Below, one piece after another: positions 1-5,425 of a stretch of DNA of 8,790 nucleotides. Under the pieces are notes generated by a model, which was not told the origin of the DNA, searched no databases, and saw only the letters and a program-made list of their open reading frames with translations. The stretch comes from Candidatus Shapirobacteria bacterium (GTDB lineage Bacteria > Patescibacteriota > Microgenomatia > UBA12405): the NCBI GenBank assembly GCA_018500045.2, contig JAHBAQ020000005.1:1-8790 (forward strand), given 5' to 3'. Within the stretch, counting starts at the first letter, position 1. Each line of letters opens with the position of its first letter. A program made the position numbers and the translations under genes.

Positions 1-1
1 C

Positions 2-1639
2 ATTGGCAGTGCTCAAAAAATTAAGGCCAAATCTGAAGCTAAAGCTAAAAATAAAATTTATCAATCTGAATTACAGTTAGACAAAGCTGATTCCAAAAAA
101 GAATCAAAAGAAGATCCTAACGTCGCCAATATTGCTCCAGTCTTTAAACCAAACACTGGCACTATGGCTCCGACTGCAGCCCTAAGTTCTTCCGGCAATC
201 AAATTTGGGAATATCCCTCCATTGATATTTTCGATAATACTCCTGGTGCCAAAGCTGACAGGGGAGATATCCGCAAAAATGCCCAAACTATCGAGCAAAC
301 TCTTGATTCATTTGGTATCACCGCCCGAGTTGCTGAAATTAATGACAGTCCTTCGGTTACTCAGTACGCTCTCGAAGTTGCTTTGGGTACTAAGTTAGCC
401 AAAATTATGAGTTTAAGCAACGACTTGGCTATGGCCCTTGCTGCCCCAGGTGGTATGATTCGTGTCGAAGCGCCAATTCCTGGTCGAGCTTTAGTCGGTA
501 TCGAAGTTCCTAATCGTTCTCTCGAAGTTGTTCCTATCAGAAAAATTTTGGAATCTGAGGCCATGAAAACTGCCAAAAATAAAATTACTGTACCATTAGG
601 TCTTGATGTTGCCGGTAAAGCTAAAGTTGCCGATATTGCCAAGATGCCCCACGTTCTTATCGCTGGTCAAACCGGTTCTGGTAAATCTGTCTGTGTTAAT
701 TCTTGGATCGCCAGTATTTTATTCCGCGCTTCTCCAGACGAAGTTAGACTCATTATGGTCGATCCTAAGCGTGTCGAACTTACCCCGTATAACGGTATTC
801 CTCATTTATTAGTCCCGGTTATCGTTGAACCGGAAAAAGTTATTTCTGCTCTCAAGTGGGGTGTGGCCGAAATGGAACGTCGTTATAAAACTTTTACCGA
901 AGTTGGTGCTAAAAATATTGAAGCTTACAATAATCTTTCCGGTTTTCAATCAATGCCTTACATCGTTGTTTTTATCGACGAATTGGCCGAAATTATGTTA
1001 TTCTCTCCATCAGAAGTCGAAGACAACATTTGTCGTTTAGCTCAAATGGCTCGGGCTGTCGGGATTCATTTAGTTTTAGCTACCCAGCGTCCATCAGTCA
1101 ACGTCATCACTGGTTTGATCAAAGCTAACATTCCTACACGTCTCTCTTTTGCTGTAGCTTCAGTTACTGATTCGCGGGTTATTCTTGATGCTCCTGGTGC
1201 TGAAAAATTACTTGGTCGAGGAGATATGCTTTATATGCCGCCGGATTTAGCCAAACCAGTCCGTATTCAAGGCTGTTTTGTTAATGATAAAGACCTTAAT
1301 AACTTAATCGAATATCTTAAAGCTCAAAAAACTACTGAATACGATGAGCAAATTCTTAATCAACCAGTTGCCGGTACTCACGGGTCTGCTAAAAATGCCC
1401 CGTCTACAGGTGAAAGTCTTGAAGAAAAAGATCCTATGTTTGATGAAGCCGTCAAATTAGTTCAAGATTTAGGTAAAGCCTCTTCTTCTTTAATGCAACG
1501 TCGTCTTAAATTGGGTTATGCCCGAGCCGCTCGGGTTCTTGACCAACTCGAACAAGCCGGCATTGTTGGCCCGGCCAACGGAGCTAAGCCCAGAGAAATT
1601 TTAATTGCTCATAATACTCCCAGTGATAACGCTGAGTAA
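2..1639 (+). CDS. ftsK: DNA translocase FtsK/SpoIIIE family (5' end outside window)
   Basis: FtsK is a septum-anchored hexameric dsDNA pump that moves chromosome termini into daughter cells. The frame is open from base 2, so the first in-window ATG (164) is internal; it adds 54 codons upstream, a Lys/Ala/Glu-rich stretch that looks like the linker after the missing N-terminal membrane domain. About 545 residues are visible. In order: linker (to about base 330); the alpha domain (about 330-540, with PIPGRALVGIEVPN); the RecA-like motor with Walker A GQTGSGKS at 665-688 and Walker B FIDEL with Asp-Glu at 977-982, followed by the conserved ATQRPSVNVITGLIKANIPT; and a C-terminal gamma winged helix at about 1430-1615 (SSLMQRRLKLGYARAARVLD) that in the family reads polar DNA motifs. 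Motor and gamma domain look intact. The rodZ-like gene follows after 9 bases, probably on the same transcript. Family assignment is very secure; only the N-terminus is unseen. Confidence 0.97.
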   Translation: MGSAQKIKAKSEAKAKNKIYQSELQLDKADSKKESKEDPNVANIAPVFKPNTGTMAPTAALSSSGNQIWEYPSIDIFDNTPGAKADRGDIRKNAQTIEQTLDSFGITARVAEINDSPSVTQYALEVALGTKLAKIMSLSNDLAMALAAPGGMIRVEAPIPGRALVGIEVPNRSLEVVPIRKILESEAMKTAKNKITVPLGLDVAGKAKVADIAKMPHVLIAGQTGSGKSVCVNSWIASILFRASPDEVRLIMVDPKRVELTPYNGIPHLLVPVIVEPEKVISALKWGVAEMERRYKTFTEVGAKNIEAYNNLSGFQSMPYIVVFIDELAEIMLFSPSEVEDNICRLAQMARAVGIHLVLATQRPSVNVITGLIKANIPTRLSFAVASVTDSRVILDAPGAEKLLGRGDMLYMPPDLAKPVRIQGCFVNDKDLNNLIEYLKAQKTTEYDEQILNQPVAGTHGSAKNAPSTGESLEEKDPMFDEAVKLVQDLGKASSSLMQRRLKLGYARAARVLDQLEQAGIVGPANGAKPREILIAHNTPSDNAE

Positions 1640-1648
1640 AAATAGCCT

Positions 1649-2260
1649 ATGTTTTATGCCTGTTCATTACTCAAAAACACTCGTCTCGACAAAGAATGGG
1701 AGTTAATCGATATTTCCAAAAAAATCAAAGTTCCGGTTAAATATCTTGAGGCTATCGAAAATGAGCAGATAAATTGTTTTCCTCAAGAACCATATTGTTC
1801 CTTAATCATCAAAGATTATGCTGATTACTTAGGCCTAAATGGTACCGATATCTTAGCCTTATTCCGTCGTGATTTTGAGCAAAAACGCAAACAAAAAACC
1901 ACTCGAAATAATTCTTTTTCTTTTACTCCTCGCTTTACCTTTATAGTTTCCCTTATTGCTGTTATTGTTTTATTTTCTGGTTATTTAATTTCTGAATATT
2001 ACAAATTTCATCAACCCCCAAAACTGAAAATTAACTGGCCCTTAGAATTTACTTTATCCAGTTCTACTTTTGATATTACTGGGACTACTGATCCGGAATC
2101 TACTATTAGAATTAATGATGATTTAATTTTGGTCAATAACGATGGCACTTTCGAAAAAAAAGTCTCACTCTCTAATGGTGATAACAAAATTATCATTGAA
2201 TCGACCTCACCCAATGGTAAAAAAACCGTCGAAGAAAAAATAATCAATTCTTCACTCTGA
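1649..2260 (+). CDS. RodZ-like membrane protein: HTH_25, one TM helix, Ig-like domain
   Basis: This 203-residue protein has RodZ-type architecture. Residues about 4-63 match the RodZ N-terminal helix-turn-helix (LLKNTRL, then IKVPVKYLEAIENEQ and a YADYLGLN ending), which in rod-shaped bacteria binds MreB in the cytoplasm. A basic stretch (about 78-96) leads into a TM helix at about 97-116. The extracytoplasmic part (about 126-200) reads as a small beta-sandwich of the bacterial Ig/glucodextranase-B type (ITGTTDPESTIRIN, NNDGTFEKKVSLSNGDN). The start is fixed by an in-frame TAG at 1643-1645, so ATG 1649 is the first possible Met; no Shine-Dalgarno sequence is seen. It sits 9 bases behind ftsK and ends in TGA. 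A role in cell shape or septum organisation is inferred from family and neighbour; no MreB gene is in the window. It could be a RodZ-like regulator of another envelope process. Confidence 0.85.
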   Translation: MFYACSLLKNTRLDKEWELIDISKKIKVPVKYLEAIENEQINCFPQEPYCSLIIKDYADYLGLNGTDILALFRRDFEQKRKQKTTRNNSFSFTPRFTFIVSLIAVIVLFSGYLISEYYKFHQPPKLKINWPLEFTLSSSTFDITGTTDPESTIRINDDLILVNNDGTFEKKVSLSNGDNKIIIESTSPNGKKTVEEKIINSSL

Positions 2261-2279
2261 TCAAAAATTAGTTTATACT
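2251..2279 (+). promoter_or_regulatory. Candidate sigma70-type promoter for the small membrane-protein pair
   Basis: TATACT at 2274-2279 (5/6 to TATAAT) has TTCACT at 2251-2256 as a possible -35 (4/6 to TTGACA) with a 17-base spacer. Only 6 bases separate the -10 box from ATG 2286, so transcription would start at or next to the start codon, giving a leaderless mRNA. The -35 lies in the last codons of the rodZ-like gene. Identified by eye only. Confidence 0.55.
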
Positions 2280-2285
2280 TTTTAT

Positions 2286-2549
2286 ATGGAACTTACTCAA
2301 ATAGTCATTATCATCAGTCTTTTATGTATTACCGGAATCATTGTTGCCTCAGGTATTTGGCTCATCAAAGTCTTCAAAGAACTCCGAACTACTATCACTA
2401 AAACTAATTTAATTCTCGACGATGCTCATGAAATAACCACTTCGGTTGCCAAGCCGGTTTCTTCTATCTCTGAATTTGTTATGGGTTTCAAAAATGGTTT
2501 CTCTTTCTTTAATAATTTATTCGATAAAAAGAATAAAACCGATGACTAA
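2286..2549 (+). CDS. Small membrane protein, DUF948 (YtxG)-like
   Basis: An 87-residue protein with an N-terminal TM helix (about 6-28) followed by an amphipathic stretch ELRTTITKTNLILDDAHEIT. It continues with VAKPVSSISEFVMGF and a Lys-rich tail. The layout, one TM helix then a helix with spaced hydrophobic residues and Thr/Ser, resembles DUF948 proteins such as Bacillus YtxG, whose role is not firmly known. The next gene looks YtxH-like, and ytxG-ytxH are adjacent in Bacillus, which supports the pairing. Its stop overlaps the start of that gene by 8 bases, implying translational coupling. The ATG is placed 6 bases after a -10-like TATACT, and no Shine-Dalgarno sequence is visible. The TM helix is clear; family membership is tentative because the protein is short and of low complexity. 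Confidence 0.72.
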   Translation: MELTQIVIIISLLCITGIIVASGIWLIKVFKELRTTITKTNLILDDAHEITTSVAKPVSSISEFVMGFKNGFSFFNNLFDKKNKTDD

Positions 2550-2868
2550 TTGCGATTGTCGTCATTCAGATTGTAATTGCGGTTCTTCCAATTCGGGTTT
2601 TATCTTTGGTTTGATTTGTGGTGCCATTATTGGAGCCGTCATTGCTGTCATTATTTACAAAAATAATAAAACCGAAGTCTTTGAAAAACTCGAACAAAAA
2701 ATAAAATCCTTTTTTGAAGACTTTATTCCCAAAACAGAATCCCCTCCAACTCCAAAATCCTCTCCCAGAAAAATCCTCGCAAAATTAGAAACCAAGTCTG
2801 AAATTAAACCAATATTTGTCAAATCCAAGAAACCCATCCCTAAAACATTCATCAAACCTAAGAAATAG
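2542..2868 (+). CDS. Small YtxH-like membrane protein with Cys/His-rich N-terminus
   Basis: A 108-residue protein. I chose ATG 2542 rather than an upstream in-frame ATG at 2446, because the upstream extension lies inside the previous gene; the ATGACTAA overlap (2542-2549) is a typical coupled junction. The N-terminus carries CDCRHSDCNC (residues 4-13), two CxC pairs flanking a His, which could bind a metal. Residues about 20-39 form a Gly-rich TM helix with spaced glycines (G23, G27, G31), the pattern of YtxH-like proteins. A charged helical segment follows (about 42-65), then a Pro/Lys/Ser-rich, probably disordered, basic tail to the end. No enzymatic motif is visible. The YtxH assignment rests on the Gly-zipper TM helix and the DUF948-like partner; the function is unknown. 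Confidence 0.72.
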   Translation: MTNCDCRHSDCNCGSSNSGFIFGLICGAIIGAVIAVIIYKNNKTEVFEKLEQKIKSFFEDFIPKTESPPTPKSSPRKILAKLETKSEIKPIFVKSKKPIPKTFIKPKK

Positions 2869-2874
2869 CTTTCC

Positions 2875-2883
2875 TGATATAAT
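2875..2883 (+). promoter_or_regulatory. Extended -10 promoter of alaS
   Basis: TGATATAAT combines a perfect TATAAT (2878-2883) with the TGn extension. No convincing -35 is found at 16-18 bases upstream, as expected for extended -10 promoters. Seven bases separate it from ATG 2891, so the transcript would start at about the start codon. The same nine bases occur before ruvX. It supports 2891 as the true alaS start. Confidence 0.7.
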
Positions 2884-2890
2884 TCCTCTT

Positions 2891-4663
2891 ATGAAAGCCC
2901 GAGAATTAAAGGATAAATTCATCAATTTTTTTGTCTCTCAACAACACGTTGAGATTCCTTCCGCCCGTATAATTCCTGAAAATGACCCCACCACTCTTTT
3001 TATTTCTGCCGGTATGCATCCTTTGGTTCCATTTTTACTTGGTGAGTCTCATCCATTAGGCAAACGTCTGACCGATGTTCAAAAATGCGTTCGCACTGGT
3101 GATATTGATGATGTCGGCGATGAAACTCATAACACTTTTTTTGAAATGTTAGGCAATTGGTCGCTGGGCGATTATTTCAAAAAAGATATGATACCTTGGA
3201 GTTATAAATTTTTAACTCAAGAATTAAAAATCAATCCCGAGCATCTTCACGTTACTTGTTTTGAGGGCGATGCTGATGCCCCCAAAGACACTGAATCTTA
3301 CGATCTTTGGCATAGTCAGGGAATTTCTGAAGACAGAATTCATTATTTACCCAAAAAAGATAATTGGTGGGGTCCGGCTGGTTCTGTTGGTCCTTGTGGT
3401 CCTGATACTGAAATGTTTATTGATACTAATCCGAATGCTGGCCCAATTGATTTTGTTACTGGTTGTAAACAAAGGCGTATTATTGAAATCTGGAATGACG
3501 TTTTTATGCAGTATTACAAAGATGCTGATGGTAAATTTTCTGAAATGCCCCAAAAAAATGTCGATACTGGTATGGGTGTTGAAAGAACCACTGCTATTTT
3601 ATCCGGTTTTTCCGATAATTATTTATCCAGTATTTGGCAACCAATTATTCAAAAAATCGAAGAAATTAGTCACAAAAAATATTCTGAATACACTAAATCT
3701 ATCCGCATTATTGCTGATCATATTCGTTCCGCTGTTTTTATTATTGCTGACGGGATCGAACCAAGTAATAAAGAAGCTGGTTATGTTTTACGCCGTCTTA
3801 TCCGCCGTGCTGTTCGTCAAGGCAAAATTTTAGGCATTGAAACTAACTTCATTTCTAAAATCGCCGATGCTGTTTTAGACAATCAAGAAAATTATGCTGG
3901 CATTTATCCAGAGTTAAATCAAAACCGAGAAAGAATTATTTCTATTTTAGATGCCGAAGAAAATAAATTCCGCAAAACCCTTAACAACGGTCTTCGCGAA
4001 ATCAATAAATTAATCGAGAGGAGTAAATCCGTTAGTGGTAAAGAAGCCTTTACTCTTTACGAAAGTTTTGGTTTTCCCGTCGAAATGATTCAAGAAGAAC
4101 TAGAAAAAAATAATTTATCTTTAGATATTGATGAATTCAATCAAGCCAAAGAAGATCACCAAAAACTATCGCAAACTTTATCTGCTGGTAAATTCAAATC
4201 TGGTTTAGCCGATAATTCGGAAATTATTACCAAATATCATACTACTACTCATTTGCTTCATACTGCCCTCAGAAAAATTTTAGGTGACCACGTTCAACAA
4301 TCCGGTTCCAATATTACTGCTGACAGATTACGTTTCGATTTTTCTCACAACGAAAAATTAACCGACGAACAACTCAAACAAGTTTCTGATTTAGTTAATC
4401 AACAAATTAAATCCAGTTTAGTTGTCACCAAAGAAACTATCCCTTTTACTCAAGCTCAAAAAGAAGGCGCTATTGCTTTTTTTGGTAGTAAATATCCCGA
4501 AATTGTCAGCGTCTACACTATCGGTCCCAAAGATTCTTATTTTTCCAAAGAAGTTTGTACTGGTCCTCATGTCAACAATACTAATGAATTAGGAACTTTT
4601 GAAATCACCAAAGAAGAATCTGCTGGTTCCGGCAAACGCCGCATCTACGCCATATTAAAATAA
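2891..4663 (+). CDS. alaS: Alanine--tRNA ligase, short form without C-Ala domain
   Basis: Charges tRNA-Ala with alanine and hydrolyses mischarged Ser/Gly-tRNA-Ala. At 590 residues it is much shorter than E. coli AlaRS (875). The class II catalytic core shows the N-terminal block NDPTTLFISAGM (31-42), motif 2 NTFFEMLGNWSLGDYF (81-96), EIWNDVFMQY (199-208) and motif 3 VDTGMGVER (224-232). The tRNA-recognition helical region contains PSNKEAGYVLRRLIRRA (291-307). The editing domain has the zinc ligands HTTTH (450-454) and CTGPH (556-560; CxGPH is more often CGGPH). The protein ends just after GKRRIYAILK. C-Ala is absent, and only about 55 residues separate LYESFGFP (389-396) from HTTTH, so the beta-barrel part of the editing region seems missing too. 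An in-frame ATG at 2816 is rejected because it lies in the upstream gene and before the promoter. It converges on def with a 2-base gap. Confidence 0.95.
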   Translation: MKARELKDKFINFFVSQQHVEIPSARIIPENDPTTLFISAGMHPLVPFLLGESHPLGKRLTDVQKCVRTGDIDDVGDETHNTFFEMLGNWSLGDYFKKDMIPWSYKFLTQELKINPEHLHVTCFEGDADAPKDTESYDLWHSQGISEDRIHYLPKKDNWWGPAGSVGPCGPDTEMFIDTNPNAGPIDFVTGCKQRRIIEIWNDVFMQYYKDADGKFSEMPQKNVDTGMGVERTTAILSGFSDNYLSSIWQPIIQKIEEISHKKYSEYTKSIRIIADHIRSAVFIIADGIEPSNKEAGYVLRRLIRRAVRQGKILGIETNFISKIADAVLDNQENYAGIYPELNQNRERIISILDAEENKFRKTLNNGLREINKLIERSKSVSGKEAFTLYESFGFPVEMIQEELEKNNLSLDIDEFNQAKEDHQKLSQTLSAGKFKSGLADNSEIITKYHTTTHLLHTALRKILGDHVQQSGSNITADRLRFDFSHNEKLTDEQLKQVSDLVNQQIKSSLVVTKETIPFTQAQKEGAIAFFGSKYPEIVSVYTIGPKDSYFSKEVCTGPHVNNTNELGTFEITKEESAGSGKRRIYAILK

Positions 4664-4665
4664 AA

Positions 4666-5337
4666 TTATCGTCTTACAATGTCTTGGTAGGGGATTTTTT
4701 CCAGTCGATCGTTAGCGTATACGTACAAACTCTTACCACCACCATCTTCTAAAATTTGCCTTAACTGCTCAATATCAACTATAAATTCACTTTCTTCTAA
4801 CGGGTTAACTAATTTTTCAGGAAAATTTAAAGCCGTATAACCATTTAAATGATCGATTTCGTGTTGGCTAGCATTAAAATATTCCAAATTTTTTGATTCA
4901 ACTTCTTCATATTTTGGTAAACCCATTCCCGACATATAAAACAAACCACTTAATTTAAAATCGGTAGGCCTTCTAACTAACATTAAAGTTTGATCAAAAT
5001 CTACTGATCCACAACCTTCAAACCCTAAATAAGTCTCTCTGTTTTTTACTTTAATTCGTGGATTAATAATTAGTGTATCTTCTAACACTGAACTCTCACC
5101 TCCGCCATAAATCTCTGGCCTTAAAAATATTATTCTACAATGGCTTTGATATCCACTCCGTTGTTTAATCAACTCCAAAGGAATTTGGTTCATCGCCAAA
5201 CCGCAATATATGTTTGTTTGACAAATTTCTTTGGATAATTCAAATAAATCTTTTAAATCAGCTCCATTAATCTTACTCCCCGGAATCAGGGTAGTTTTTT
5301 GCAGTTCACCGTGTTGGATCAAATTAATTCTTTCCAT
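4666..5337 (-). CDS. def: Peptide deformylase-like metallohydrolase (divergent)
   Basis: Peptide deformylase removes the formyl group from the N-terminal Met of new proteins. All three family motifs are present in altered form: GLAMNQ (46-51; usual GxGxAAxQ), EGCGS (107-111; usual EGCLS) and HEIDH (159-163). The metal ligands C109, H159 and H163 and the catalytic E160 are therefore kept. At 223 residues it is longer than E. coli PDF (169): there are about 18 extra residues between motifs 1 and 2, about 8 between motifs 2 and 3, and a tail of 60 residues after HEIDH instead of about 33, ending in LYVYANDRLEKIPYQDIVRR. It is the only minus-strand gene in the window, convergent with alaS and divergent from the 5426 gene. 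It may be the main deformylase or a divergent paralogue; the rest of the genome would decide. Confidence 0.86.
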   Translation of the reverse strand: MERINLIQHGELQKTTLIPGSKINGADLKDLFELSKEICQTNIYCGLAMNQIPLELIKQRSGYQSHCRIIFLRPEIYGGGESSVLEDTLIINPRIKVKNRETYLGFEGCGSVDFDQTLMLVRRPTDFKLSGLFYMSGMGLPKYEEVESKNLEYFNASQHEIDHLNGYTALNFPEKLVNPLEESEFIVDIEQLRQILEDGGGKSLYVYANDRLEKIPYQDIVRR

Positions 5338-5347
5338 TTAAGCAGTG

Positions 5348-5377
5348 ATTTTACCATTTTAATCAAATAAAAGACAA
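5348..5377 (-). promoter_or_regulatory. Candidate promoter for def
   Basis: On the minus strand TGGTAAAAT (5356 down to 5348) is an extended -10 with TAAAAT at 5353-5348. TTGTCT at 5377-5372 is a possible -35 (4/6) with an 18-base spacer. Ten bases separate the -10 from the start codon at 5337, so the leader would be only about 3-4 bases, too short for a Shine-Dalgarno sequence. Identified by eye. Confidence 0.55.
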
Positions 5378-5410
5378 ATTTCTTAAAAGTTCCCATTTTT
5401 CGCCATTTCA

Positions 5411-5425
5411 TAGTATTCTTATACT
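5411..5425 (+). promoter_or_regulatory. Candidate -10 region for the Baseplate_J-like/sortase unit
   Basis: TAGTAT (5411-5416) and TATACT (5420-5425) lie directly before ATG 5426. TAGTAT has the right spacing for a start site 2-4 bases before the ATG; TATACT touches the ATG and would put the start inside the gene. I find no good -35 for either. Together with the def promoter it makes 5338-5425 a compact divergent promoter region. Confidence 0.45.

Noticed and set aside
164..166. ATG 164 as the ftsK start
   Set aside because: The same frame is open back to base 2 with linker-like sequence, and an FtsK without its membrane domain would be unusual; the gene is cut by the window edge.
2446..2541. 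Upstream in-frame ATG giving the YtxH-like protein 32 extra residues
   Set aside because: It overlaps the DUF948-like gene heavily; ATG 2542 gives a usual 8-base coupled overlap and a Cys-rich start followed directly by the TM helix.
2816..2890. Upstream in-frame ATG giving alaS 25 extra residues
   Set aside because: The extension lies inside the YtxH-like gene and upstream of the extended -10 at 2875-2883, and has no counterpart in AlaRS, which normally begins close to the AREL-x-x-x-F segment found after ATG 2891.
3261..3833. 190-codon open frame inside alaS
   Set aside because: It is in another frame of a clearly conserved gene and its translation is a run of Leu/Ile/Val/Lys typical of a shadow in AT-rich DNA.
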